A stretch of 64,000 bases of DNA from Pseudomonas fluorescens. GTDB lineage: Bacteria; Pseudomonadota; Gammaproteobacteria; Pseudomonadales; Pseudomonadaceae. Where the stretch lies: contig NZ_CP078138.1 of the NCBI RefSeq assembly GCF_019212185.1, forward strand, positions 5,991,501-6,055,500. Direction: 5' to 3'. The position numbers and the translations under genes are program-made. Of this stretch, positions 34,538 to 44,217 are shown in pieces. The notes beneath the pieces are model-generated. The model was given only the letters and a program-made list of their open reading frames with translations. It ran no database searches and was not told the DNA's origin. Each line of letters opens with the position of its first letter. The stretch's first letter is position 1.

Positions 34538-35262
34538 TGCTGACCTCAAACGCGTCAATTCGACCTACGACCGCTAACGTATTTATGGAAGGAACACGCG
34601 ATGCAGTCACGTTTGGCGTTGCATTCGTCTTTCTGTATCTATCGATCGGTGTTGTGAGCGCCACACAGTCACTATCGCTTGGCCAGGCGCTTGCAACAAC
34701 CTTGCTGATTTTTTCCACTCCACTGCAGTTCCTGCTTATTCAGAACCCTAATGAAGGATGGGTATTGATCCCCATCATTTTGGCACTCAACGCCCGGTTC
34801 GTACTGCTCTCCGCAACCCTTGCGCCTTTTATAAGAAACACTTCAACCCTGAAAACCATGGCATCGTTGATCCTGATTACACCCTCGATATTCACCGGCT
34901 GCGTCACTCGATTCAAACGACGAATCGACCTCCCTTTTACCTATCTGGTCGGCCTCGGCCTACCCATATTCGGCATCTCGATCCTTTGCACTTACTTAGG
35001 CTTTGTCGCCGGTGCAACACTGACCTCACCGGTTATTTTTGCAGCCATGACGCTCCTGTTACCTCTTCAGTTCACCGCATTGGCCGGAAAGCACTGGCCG
35101 CACTATGCGGAGGTTTCGAGTTATTGGGCTGGCTTTATTGGCGCGCCAGTTTTGGTCTATTTATTCAAGGATTACAGTTTGCTGCTCACACCCTTCATTA
35201 TCGGTGGACTGATTGTACTGATTGAAAACAATATGAAAAAACGAGGCAGTTATACCTCATGA
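34537..35262 (+). CDS. AzlC-family exporter subunit
   Basis: The 241-residue protein has about seven hydrophobic spans and the AzlC features GVAFVFLYLSIGVVSA, an early FSTPLQFLLIQ and NARFVLLSATLAPF. AzlC with AzlD exports branched-chain or related amino acids. An aggaag Shine-Dalgarno inside the preceding gene sets this start, and the ATG overlaps that gene's stop. Its own stop overlaps the azlD start by four bases. The three genes are therefore one translationally coupled unit. Confidence 0.85.
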   Translation: MLTSNASIRPTTANVFMEGTRDAVTFGVAFVFLYLSIGVVSATQSLSLGQALATTLLIFSTPLQFLLIQNPNEGWVLIPIILALNARFVLLSATLAPFIRNTSTLKTMASLILITPSIFTGCVTRFKRRIDLPFTYLVGLGLPIFGISILCTYLGFVAGATLTSPVIFAAMTLLLPLQFTALAGKHWPHYAEVSSYWAGFIGAPVLVYLFKDYSLLLTPFIIGGLIVLIENNMKKRGSYTS

Positions 35263-35603
35263 CTCTCTGGTTGCTTATCGCGTTTTCTGCCCTGACTGCC
35301 TTTGCATTTCGCGCGTTACCCTTCGCCGTCAAAAACAGCGCTGCACTGACCCAGACCCAGGGTTCCTTTTATCGGTTTATCAGCTACAGCGCACAGGCCA
35401 TGCTGGGGGTGATCATCTACGACACTGCATTCAACAAAATGGATGCGCTGACACTCATACAACAGTTTCAGATGCTGGACGCCCTAAAGCTATGCTTACT
35501 GCTCGGCACCTTCATAGCGGTGGCCAAAACCAGGAAAATCCTGCCGGCGTTCTTCGCAAGCCTATTCGTTTATGTGGCAGCTTTCACCTATATGAACGGC
35601 TGA
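35259..35603 (+). CDS. AzlD-family small membrane subunit
   Basis: The 114-residue protein has four hydrophobic spans and the AzlD pattern (TLWLLIAFSALTAFAFRALPFAV at the start, then SAQAMLGVIIYDTAF). It partners the AzlC protein encoded immediately upstream. No terminator is evident after it. Confidence 0.82.
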   Translation: MTLWLLIAFSALTAFAFRALPFAVKNSAALTQTQGSFYRFISYSAQAMLGVIIYDTAFNKMDALTLIQQFQMLDALKLCLLLGTFIAVAKTRKILPAFFASLFVYVAAFTYMNG

Positions 35604-35768
35604 AGACAACACTGCTGCAGTTGACATAATCGAACGCGAGCAAGCCGCAATGGGATGCTCGCGAACCTTGATCCCTTACTCACGCCGGCCTACTCTAGGC
35701 ATCGCGCAAACGTTTCACCTCCCCGCCCCACCGACAGGCCGCCCCCTGGCTGGCCACGAGGCTTACTC

Positions 35769-36464
35769 ATGTTTGATGTCGTCTCTTCGAGCAAATGGCC
35801 CACCGGCTATCTGATCAATCCCAACGTAGAACCCCTCGATCCGAAATGGCTGACCGAGTTCAGCAAGATTCCTGCGGCCGCCGTCAGCGACTGCCTGGGT
35901 CGCAACGTTGGCGGCCTCGGCCTCAAGCCGTTCCATGGCAATGCACCAATGCTCGGCAGTGCGCTGACAGTGCGTGTGCGCCCCGGCGACAATCTGATGA
36001 TCCTCAAGGCCATGCAGATGGCCCGTCCGGGTGACGTACTGGTGATCGACGGCAGTGCCGACCTGACCCGCGCCGTGTTCGGCGGCATCATGCGCGCCAT
36101 GGCGCTCAAAGCCGGGATCGTCGGCGTGGTGATCAACGGCGCGCTGCGTGACCTCGACGAATGGCAGACCGGCGAACTGCCCGCCTATGCCATCGGAGGT
36201 GTTCATCGTGGCCCGAGCACCGACGGCGGTGGCGAGATCAACGTACCGATCTCCTGCGCCGGCATGCTGGTGGCGCCGGGCGACCTGATGATCGGCGACG
36301 GCGACGGCGTGGTTGCGGCTGCCCGCTCCGAACTGCCGGAGTTGCTGGTGCGCTGCCACGACCTGTTGGCCCGTGAGAAGGCGACCCTGGCCGCCATCGA
36401 AGCCGGCACTCTCGACCCGGATCGCTTCGACGCCATCCTGCGCGCCAAAGGCTGCCCGCTCTAA
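35769..36464 (+). CDS. RraA-like/HMG aldolase-family protein
   Basis: The 231-residue protein has the RraA-type core: VSDCLGRNVGG, LTVRVRPGDNLM, GDVLVIDGSADLTRAVFGGIMRAMALKAGIVGVVINGALRD and GGGEINVPISCAGMLVAPGD. Relatives are either RNase E regulators or 4-hydroxy-4-methyl-2-oxoglutarate/oxaloacetate lyases; the length and the C-terminal tail favour the aldolase-like group. The start MFDVVSS is used; the frame is open further upstream without support. It is monocistronic and followed by a REP pair. Confidence 0.75.
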   Translation: MFDVVSSSKWPTGYLINPNVEPLDPKWLTEFSKIPAAAVSDCLGRNVGGLGLKPFHGNAPMLGSALTVRVRPGDNLMILKAMQMARPGDVLVIDGSADLTRAVFGGIMRAMALKAGIVGVVINGALRDLDEWQTGELPAYAIGGVHRGPSTDGGGEINVPISCAGMLVAPGDLMIGDGDGVVAAARSELPELLVRCHDLLAREKATLAAIEAGTLDPDRFDAILRAKGCPL

Positions 36465-36477
36465 AGCGCTCAACCTC

Positions 36478-36573
36478 CTGTAGGAGCGAGCCTGCTCGCG
36501 ATGGACTCGAGGACGCCGCGACCATTCAGGATGACCGCGTCATCGCTCTTTCGCGAGCAGGCTCGCTCCCACA
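36478..36573. repeat. REP pair (REPIN)
   Basis: Inverted arms 'tgtaggagcgagcctgctcgcgat' and complement are separated by about 48 bp, between the RraA-like gene and the tldD-like gene. Confidence 0.85.
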
Positions 36574-36624
36574 ATAAAAGCAGTGCGCACAACGCCCCAA
36601 AGATCCCCCCACACGGAGGTAGGC

Positions 36625-38067
36625 ATGTTCGATTTCCATCCGCAACTCAAGCAGCGCTTCGCTGACCTGCGCACCGGCGCCGAGTTTTTTTCCCTGCGCT
36701 ACGTGCGCGAGTCGGGCCAATACCTGTCGGTACGCAAGAACGTTGCCGAGCCGCCACACCTGAGCCGTGACGAAGGCGCGATGCTCACCGCCCGAGTCAA
36801 TGGTGTCGAAGCCTACGCCGCGACCAACGACCTGTCCCTCGCCGGCCTGCAAGCCGCCCTCGAGCGCGCCGAACAGCTGGCCCGCGCGCTGGCCGCCCAC
36901 GCCCTGCTCGACCTGCGCCAGCAAGCGGTGTCCAGCGAGCGCGGCGACTACCTGTCACCGAATCTGCAACAGCCGTTCCCGTCACTCGCCGAGTGCTACC
37001 AGTTGCTTGGCGCCGAATCCGCCGCCGTGCCCAAGGACGAGCGCCTGGTGAACTGGCAGGTGAGCATCGGCATCACCCATGTCGAGCAGATCTACCTCAA
37101 CAGCGCCGGCGCCGAATTGCGCCAGGCGCAGCGTTTTGTCTATCCCGGGCTGGACGTCACCGCCTACGACGGCAACGACAGCCAGACCCGCAGCCTCGGG
37201 CGCGAGAACTTCGGCCAGCAAGGCAGCGCCGACGTCATCAGCCGCTGCGGCCTCATCGGCGCCGCGCCGCAGGTGGCCGACCAGGCCCTGCAGTTGCTGC
37301 TGGCCCCGAACACCCCGCAAGACCGCTGCGACCTACTGTTGATGCCGGACCAGATGATGCTGCAGATCCACGAATCCATCGGTCATCCGCTGGAGCTGGA
37401 CCGCATCCTCGGCGATGAGCGCAACTACGCCGGCACTAGCTTCGTCAAAACCAGCGATTTCGGCAGCCTGCAATACGGCTCGAAACTGCTCAACGTGACC
37501 TTCGACCCGGAGATTCCCGAAGAGCTCGCCAGCTACGCCCACGACGATGACGGCACGCCCGCGAGCAAACAGTTCCTGATCCGCGAAGGCTTGCTGCAAC
37601 GGCCTTTGGGCGGCGCACTGTCGCAGTTTCGCGCCAATCTGAATGGCGTCGCCAACAGCCGCGCCTGCGGCTGGAACCGGCCGCCGATCGATCGCATGGC
37701 CAACCTCAATATCGAACCGGGCGAGCAGTCACTTGCGCAGTTGATCGGAGGTATCGAACGCGGTGTGCTGATGTCGACCAACCGCTCCTGGTCGATCGAC
37801 GATGCGCGCAACAAATTCCAGTTCGGCTGCGAATGGGGCCAGTTGATCGAGAACGGCGAACTCAAGGGCGTGGTCAAGAACCCCAACTACCGGGGTATCT
37901 CCGCGCAGTTCTGGAACAACCTCAGCGCGGTCGGCGACAGCAGCACCTTCAAGGTGCTGGGCACGCCGAACTGCGGCAAGGGCGAACCGAACCAGGTGAT
38001 CCGCGTCGGCCACGCGTCGCCGGCCTGTGTATTCAGCAACATTGACGTGTTTGGGGGAGACGCCTGA
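36625..38067 (+). CDS. TldD-like metallopeptidase subunit
   Basis: The 480-residue protein belongs to the TldD/PmbA family and keeps the zinc motif HESIGH (H249, E250, H254) within MLQIHESIGHPLELD. TldD works as a heterodimer with TldE on small unfolded peptides, and the gene for the likely partner starts on this gene's last base pair. It appears to be a second, diverged family set rather than the housekeeping tldD/pmbA, because the housekeeping genes usually lie elsewhere. A ggaggta Shine-Dalgarno supports the MFDFHPQ start. Confidence 0.85.
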   Translation: MFDFHPQLKQRFADLRTGAEFFSLRYVRESGQYLSVRKNVAEPPHLSRDEGAMLTARVNGVEAYAATNDLSLAGLQAALERAEQLARALAAHALLDLRQQAVSSERGDYLSPNLQQPFPSLAECYQLLGAESAAVPKDERLVNWQVSIGITHVEQIYLNSAGAELRQAQRFVYPGLDVTAYDGNDSQTRSLGRENFGQQGSADVISRCGLIGAAPQVADQALQLLLAPNTPQDRCDLLLMPDQMMLQIHESIGHPLELDRILGDERNYAGTSFVKTSDFGSLQYGSKLLNVTFDPEIPEELASYAHDDDGTPASKQFLIREGLLQRPLGGALSQFRANLNGVANSRACGWNRPPIDRMANLNIEPGEQSLAQLIGGIERGVLMSTNRSWSIDDARNKFQFGCEWGQLIENGELKGVVKNPNYRGISAQFWNNLSAVGDSSTFKVLGTPNCGKGEPNQVIRVGHASPACVFSNIDVFGGDA

Positions 38068-39404
38068 TGAGTACCGCATTGAGTCAGGTCGAGCAATTCA
38101 AGGCACTGGTGAACGGCTTGCGTGAAGCCCTGCGCGAGCCGGAGCAATTCACCTTGAGCTATGCCGCCGAGTCGTCGGCGTTCGTGCGCTTCAACCACGC
38201 TCAGGTCCGCCAGGCCGGGCAGGTGCAGCAGGCGCGCCTCGGCTTCAAATTGATTGATGGGGGTCGGCATGCCGACTTGAGCATCACCCTGGCCGGCGAT
38301 CCGCAGGTCGACCGCGAGCGCCTGGCCGACGCCCTGCAGCAACTGCGCGAGACCTTGCCGCTGCTGCCACCGGATCCGTACCTGCTGCTCAACCACGATG
38401 CCTGGCAGAGCCATAACGTGCAGGACCATCCGTTGCCGGACACCGCCCAGGCAGTGGCCGAAATCGCCAGCGCCGCCGCTGGCCTGGACCTGGTCGGCTT
38501 CTATGCCGCCGGCCCGATCAGCCGCGGATTCGCCAGTTCATCGGGTGCGTTTGGCTGGCATCAGGCCAACAGCTTCAACTTCGACTTCAGCCTGTTCCAC
38601 GCCAACGGCCAGGCGGTGAAGGCCAGCTACGCCGGCCACGACTGGAACAGCGTAGCCTTCGCCAAACGCTTCGAGCAGGCTCGGGAGCAGTTGGAGTTTC
38701 TCGGTCGCCCCTTGCGCACCCTGCCACCGGGTCAGTACCGCGCCTACCTGGCACCGGCGGCCCTCGACGAACTGGTCGGCATGCTCTGCTGGGGCGGCTT
38801 TTCCGCACAGTCGATTGCCAGCAAGAGTAGCCCGCTGCAAAAACTCTATGGCGGCGACCAGGCTTTCAGCCCGCTGCTGTCGCTCGATGAACAGGTCAGC
38901 GGCTCGCTGAGCCCGGCGTTTTCCGGTGAAGGTTATCCGCGCAGCGACCTCAAGTTGATCGCCGCCGGCCAGGCCGATCAGCGCCTGGTCAGTTCGCGCA
39001 GCGCCGCCGAATATGGCCTGACTGCCAACGGTGCTGGCGACGGTGAAGCGCCCAGCGCGCTGAACATGGCCGCTGGAACGCTGGCCGAGTCGCAGATTCT
39101 CAAGCAGCTGGGCACCGGCCTGTACATCAGCAACCTGTGGTACTTGAACTACTCGGACCAACCGGCCGCCCGCCTGACCGGCATGACCCGCTTCGCTACT
39201 TTCTGGGTGGAGAACGGCGAGATCCAGGCACCGGTCAGCACCATGCGTTTCGATGACAGCGCCTATAGTCTGTTGGGCTCGCAACTCGAAGCCCTGACCC
39301 GTGAGCGCGAACTGATCCTGTCGGCCAGCACCTACGACCAGCGAGCCACGGCGTCGACGTTGTTGCCAGGGGCGTTGATCAAGCGGTTGACGTTGACCCT
39401 TTAA
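38067..39404 (+). CDS. TldE/PmbA-like partner subunit
   Basis: The 445-residue protein shares the TldD/PmbA fold but lacks the HExxxH motif, as expected of the non-catalytic subunit. Late blocks include SGSLSPAFSGEGYPRSDLKLI and GLYISNLWYLNYSDQPAARLTGMTRFATFWVENGEI, typical of the family's C-terminal barrel. Its ATG overlaps the upstream stop (TGATGA), so the two are made together. Confidence 0.82.
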   Translation: MSTALSQVEQFKALVNGLREALREPEQFTLSYAAESSAFVRFNHAQVRQAGQVQQARLGFKLIDGGRHADLSITLAGDPQVDRERLADALQQLRETLPLLPPDPYLLLNHDAWQSHNVQDHPLPDTAQAVAEIASAAAGLDLVGFYAAGPISRGFASSSGAFGWHQANSFNFDFSLFHANGQAVKASYAGHDWNSVAFAKRFEQAREQLEFLGRPLRTLPPGQYRAYLAPAALDELVGMLCWGGFSAQSIASKSSPLQKLYGGDQAFSPLLSLDEQVSGSLSPAFSGEGYPRSDLKLIAAGQADQRLVSSRSAAEYGLTANGAGDGEAPSALNMAAGTLAESQILKQLGTGLYISNLWYLNYSDQPAARLTGMTRFATFWVENGEIQAPVSTMRFDDSAYSLLGSQLEALTRERELILSASTYDQRATASTLLPGALIKRLTLTL

Positions 39405-39430
39405 CCCCCGGATCTGTTAACACCGATTAA

Positions 39431-39522
39431 CCTGTAGGAGCCAGCCTGCTGGCGATGAAGTTGATGCGGTGTCGCTGATGACCGCATCGCGAGCAGCCGC
39501 AAGCGGGAAGCCGCTCCTACAG
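39431..39522. repeat. Degenerate REP pair
   Basis: 'Ctgtaggagccagcctgctggcgatg' is followed by a diverged inverse arm ending 'ccgctcctacag'. Both arms differ from the main consensus. Confidence 0.65.
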
Positions 39523-39555
39523 GGGGCGGTGAGTTGTCAAAATTCAAGAGGTCCC

Positions 39556-40983
39556 ATGTCCAGCCGCCCTGTTCTCGATCCCGTCACCGCCCGCTGGATT
39601 CCGTGGGTGGTAGCGATTGCGTTTTTCATGCAGTCCCTCGACGGGACCATCCTCAATACCGCGCTGCCGGCCATGGCCCGCGACCTGGCGGAAAACCCGC
39701 TGCGCATGCAGGGCGTGATCATTGCCTACATGCTCACTGTTGCCCTGCTGATCCCGGCCTCGGGCTGGATCGCCGACCGCTTCGGCACCAAGAAGATCTT
39801 CTTCAGCGCGATCCTGCTGTTCAGCTTCGGCTCCTTGCTCTGCGCCTTGTCCAGCAGCCTGAGTATGCTGATCGGCGCCCGGGTGATTCAGGGCCTGGGG
39901 GGCGCACTGATGCTGCCGGTCGGGCGGCTGGTGGTGCTGCGCGCCTACCCGCGCTCGGAACTGGTGCGGATCATGGGTTTCATCACCATTCCCGGCCTGC
40001 TCGGCCCCTTGATCGGCCCGACCATGGGCGGCTGGATGGTGGAGTACATGACCTGGCACTGGATCTTTCTGATCAACCTGCCGGTGGGCCTGATCGGCTG
40101 CTACGCCGTCTGGAAGTTCATTCCCGACCTGCGCGGCAGTGAGCGCACGCGCTTCGATAGCCTGGGGTTCGTGCTGTTTGGCGCGGCGATGGTGCTGATC
40201 ACCATTGCCATGGAAGGCCTCGGTGAATTGCACCTGCCGCACCTGCGGGTAATGTTGCTCCTGTTCGGTGGCATGGCGTGTCTGGCGGCGTATTGGCTGC
40301 GGGCCGGACATATCGATAACGCGATGTTCTCGCCCTCGCTGTTCAACACCCGGACCTTCGCCGTGGGCATCCTCGGCAACCTGTTCGCCCGACTCGGCAG
40401 CGGTGCCCTGCCGTTTCTGGTGCCGCTGCTGTTGCAGGTGGCGATGGGGTATTCGCCGTCCCAGGCAGGGATGAGCATGTTGCCGCTGGCCGCTGCGGCG
40501 ATGGTTGCCAAGTGGGTGGCGCGGCCGCTGATCGAACGCCTGGGCTATCGCATCGTGCTCACCGGCAACACCTTGGCGCTGGGGATCATGCTGGCGAGCA
40601 TGGGCCTGGTCAGCGAGCAGACGCCGTATTGGCTGCTGCTGGTGCACCTGGCAATCCTCGGGGCGATCAACTCGCTGCAGTTCACCGCGATGAATACCGT
40701 GACCCTGATCGACCTCGACGACGCCAACGCCAGCAGCGGCAACAGCTTGCTGTCGGTGGTCGCACAGTTGTCCCTGAGCCTGGGCGTGGCCTGCGCCGGC
40801 GCGCTGCTCGGCGGCTTTACCGCCGAGGTCGGCAACGATGGCGCGGAGACCGTGCTGGGCGCTTTCCAGTTGACCTTTGTCACGGTCGGGATCATGGCGA
40901 TGCTGGCAGCGGCGATCTTTTTGCAGCTGTCGCCAAAAGACGGACGGCGGGTCAGACGTCCGGAAGAACACATAGAGCCTTAG
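39556..40983 (+). CDS. DHA2-family MFS drug transporter, MdtD-like
   Basis: The 475-residue protein has about 14 membrane spans. The first span carries FMQSLDGTILNTALPAMARDL, a DHA2 hallmark, followed by GWIADRFGTKKIFF (motif A) and GARVIQGLGGALMLPVGRLVVLR. It resembles MdtD. No membrane-fusion or outer-membrane partner is adjacent. Its last codon and stop form the left end of the palindromic element that follows. Confidence 0.85.
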   Translation: MSSRPVLDPVTARWIPWVVAIAFFMQSLDGTILNTALPAMARDLAENPLRMQGVIIAYMLTVALLIPASGWIADRFGTKKIFFSAILLFSFGSLLCALSSSLSMLIGARVIQGLGGALMLPVGRLVVLRAYPRSELVRIMGFITIPGLLGPLIGPTMGGWMVEYMTWHWIFLINLPVGLIGCYAVWKFIPDLRGSERTRFDSLGFVLFGAAMVLITIAMEGLGELHLPHLRVMLLLFGGMACLAAYWLRAGHIDNAMFSPSLFNTRTFAVGILGNLFARLGSGALPFLVPLLLQVAMGYSPSQAGMSMLPLAAAAMVAKWVARPLIERLGYRIVLTGNTLALGIMLASMGLVSEQTPYWLLLVHLAILGAINSLQFTAMNTVTLIDLDDANASSGNSLLSVVAQLSLSLGVACAGALLGGFTAEVGNDGAETVLGAFQLTFVTVGIMAMLAAAIFLQLSPKDGRRVRRPEEHIEP

Positions 40984-41138
40984 TTTCCGGACGATAAGTG
41001 CCTGCGCTCGACCATGCTGCGTTGAAAACAGCCTCGAAATGCTCATTGGCTAAAGCCAAGTCGGGTGCGACCTCAGCCGTTTCTCGCCAGTTTTCGCCTT
41101 GCCTGGTCATCGCTCGGCTACTTCTCATCCGGAAACTA
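40981..41138. mobile_element. 158-bp long imperfect palindrome, MITE-like
   Basis: The two ends are TAGTTTCCGGA and its inverse, and the arms keep pairing inward for about 70 bases with scattered mismatches (for example GAAAACAGCCTCGAAA against TTTCTCGCCAGTTTTC). The whole unit would fold into one long hairpin. It begins with the stop codon of the MFS gene and ends 59 bp before dbpA. It has no coding capacity. I believe similar sequence recurs in other Pseudomonas genomes but cannot check that here. Confidence 0.6.
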
Positions 41139-41197
41139 CGGGCTAAAGGCCATAGGACTGGTACACTGCGCGACATTTTGTTTTGCAGGCCAGTCCC

Positions 41198-42583
<1,386 letters not shown>

Positions 42584-42609
42584 GCAATCTTCCAACCGAA
42601 GAAGATACC

Positions 42610-42701
42610 CTGTGGGAGCGAGCCTGCTCGCGAAGGCGGTTTGTCAGACAACATCTATGTTGAATGTACCGACCCCTTCGCGAGCAGGCTCGCTCCCACA
42701 G
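42610..42701. repeat. REP pair (REPIN)
   Basis: Inverted arms 'ctgtgggagcgagcctgctcgcgaa' and its full complement are separated by about 42 bp, between dbpA and the flavoprotein gene. Confidence 0.88.
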
Positions 42702-42733
42702 TTTTTCTGGTGTGACACTGAGAGGACACCGTT

Positions 42734-43912
42734 TTGCGCTCTACCGAAGTCGTGATCATTGGCGCTGGCGCCGCAGGGTTGATGTGTGCACTGACCGCCG
42801 CCGGGCGCGGGCGCAAGGTGCTGTTGCTCGACCATGCCAACAAGGCCGGCAAGAAAATCCTGATGTCGGGCGGTGGCCGCTGCAATTTCACCAACATGTA
42901 CACAGAGCCGAGCAATTTCCTCTCGCAGAACGCGCACTTCTGCAAATCCGCACTAGCGCGTTACACCCAGTGGGATTTCATCGGCATGGTGGCCAAGCAC
43001 GGCGTGCCGTACCACGAGAAAAAGCTTGGCCAGCTGTTCTGCGATAACAAATCCAGCGACATCCTCGAGATGCTCCTCAACGAGTGCGATCAGGCCGGCG
43101 TCAGCCTGCACCTGGACACCTCGATTCAGACCATCGAGAAACTCGAAAACGGTTACCTGCTGGACACCACGCTGGGCCAGGTGAGCTGCCAGTCGCTGGT
43201 GATCGCCACCGGCGGCCTGTCGATTCCGACCCTGGGCGCCACCGGTTTCGGTTATCAGGTGGCGCGCCAATTTGGTCACGAACTGCTGCCAACCCGCGCC
43301 GGTCTGGTGCCGTTCACCATCACCGACCAGCTCAAGGAACTGTGCAGCGAGTTGTCCGGGACTTCAGTGGATTGCCTGGTGAGCTGCAACGACCAGAGCT
43401 TTCGCGAGAACATCCTGTTCACTCACCGCGGCCTCAGCGGCCCGGCGATTTTGCAGATTTCCTCGTTCTGGCAGTCCGGCGACAGTGTCGAAATCAATTT
43501 GATGCCCGACCATGACGTGCACGCCTGGCTGCAACAGCAGCAAGCCGAGCGGCCAAACAGCGAACTGAAAACCCTGCTCGGCGAGATCTTCACCAAGAAG
43601 ATGGCCAACCTGCTGGCCGACAACTGGTTCGCTTCCAAGCCGATGAAGCAGTACACCCACGCCGAAATCGCCGAGATCGCCGCCAAGCTGGCGAGCTGGA
43701 CCCTGGTGCCCGCCGGCACTGAAGGCTACCGCACCGCCGAGGTGACCCTGGGCGGGGTCGATACTCGCGAAGTGTCATCCAAGACCATGGAATCGCTGAA
43801 AAGCCCGGGCCTGTATTTCATCGGCGAAGTACTCGACGTCACCGGCCACCTGGGCGGCTTCAACTTCCAGTGGGCCTGGGCCTCGGGGTATGCGGCGGCG
43901 CAGTACGTCTGA
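42734..43912 (+). CDS. YhiN/HI0933-family flavoprotein
   Basis: The 392-residue protein begins with a FAD motif (VVIIGAGAAGLMCALTAA) followed by KKILMSGGGRCNFTN, diagnostic of the HI0933-like group. The C-terminus has YFIGEVLDVTGHLGGFNFQWAWASG, also typical. The enzyme's substrate is not known. The start is a TTG with a gagagga Shine-Dalgarno; no closer ATG fits. Confidence 0.85.
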   Translation: MRSTEVVIIGAGAAGLMCALTAAGRGRKVLLLDHANKAGKKILMSGGGRCNFTNMYTEPSNFLSQNAHFCKSALARYTQWDFIGMVAKHGVPYHEKKLGQLFCDNKSSDILEMLLNECDQAGVSLHLDTSIQTIEKLENGYLLDTTLGQVSCQSLVIATGGLSIPTLGATGFGYQVARQFGHELLPTRAGLVPFTITDQLKELCSELSGTSVDCLVSCNDQSFRENILFTHRGLSGPAILQISSFWQSGDSVEINLMPDHDVHAWLQQQQAERPNSELKTLLGEIFTKKMANLLADNWFASKPMKQYTHAEIAEIAAKLASWTLVPAGTEGYRTAEVTLGGVDTREVSSKTMESLKSPGLYFIGEVLDVTGHLGGFNFQWAWASGYAAAQYV

Positions 43913-43942
43913 GCCAGCCCCCCTGTCAATGCAGGTTTAAAT

Positions 43943-44033
43943 TGTAGGAGCGAGCCTGATCGCGATGGCGGCGGCACATTCAACATCTTCTTTGAATCGG
44001 CAGGCCCTATCGCCAGCAGGCTGGCTCCTACAG
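43943..44033. repeat. Diverged REP pair in a 305-bp gap
   Basis: 'Ttgtaggagcgagcctgatcgcgat' is followed by 'atcgccagcaggctggctcctacag'. The rest of the gap 43913-44217 has a short open frame from 44060 but no convincing gene. Confidence 0.7.
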
Positions 44034-44217
44034 TTGATCGCGAGTCAATCCGAGAACGCATGGCAAGCCCCACGGCTTTCTCGGCCAGCCTGAACATTTG
44101 CAGTGAGCATGAAGTACCGAAGGAACAGATTTTGCTGTCAGATGTGATCGCCGCCATTGCGTCGGCGTCATTACTGGCTCAATTTAGCGGCATTGCCCCG
44201 GAAGGCCTTCGCACTTC

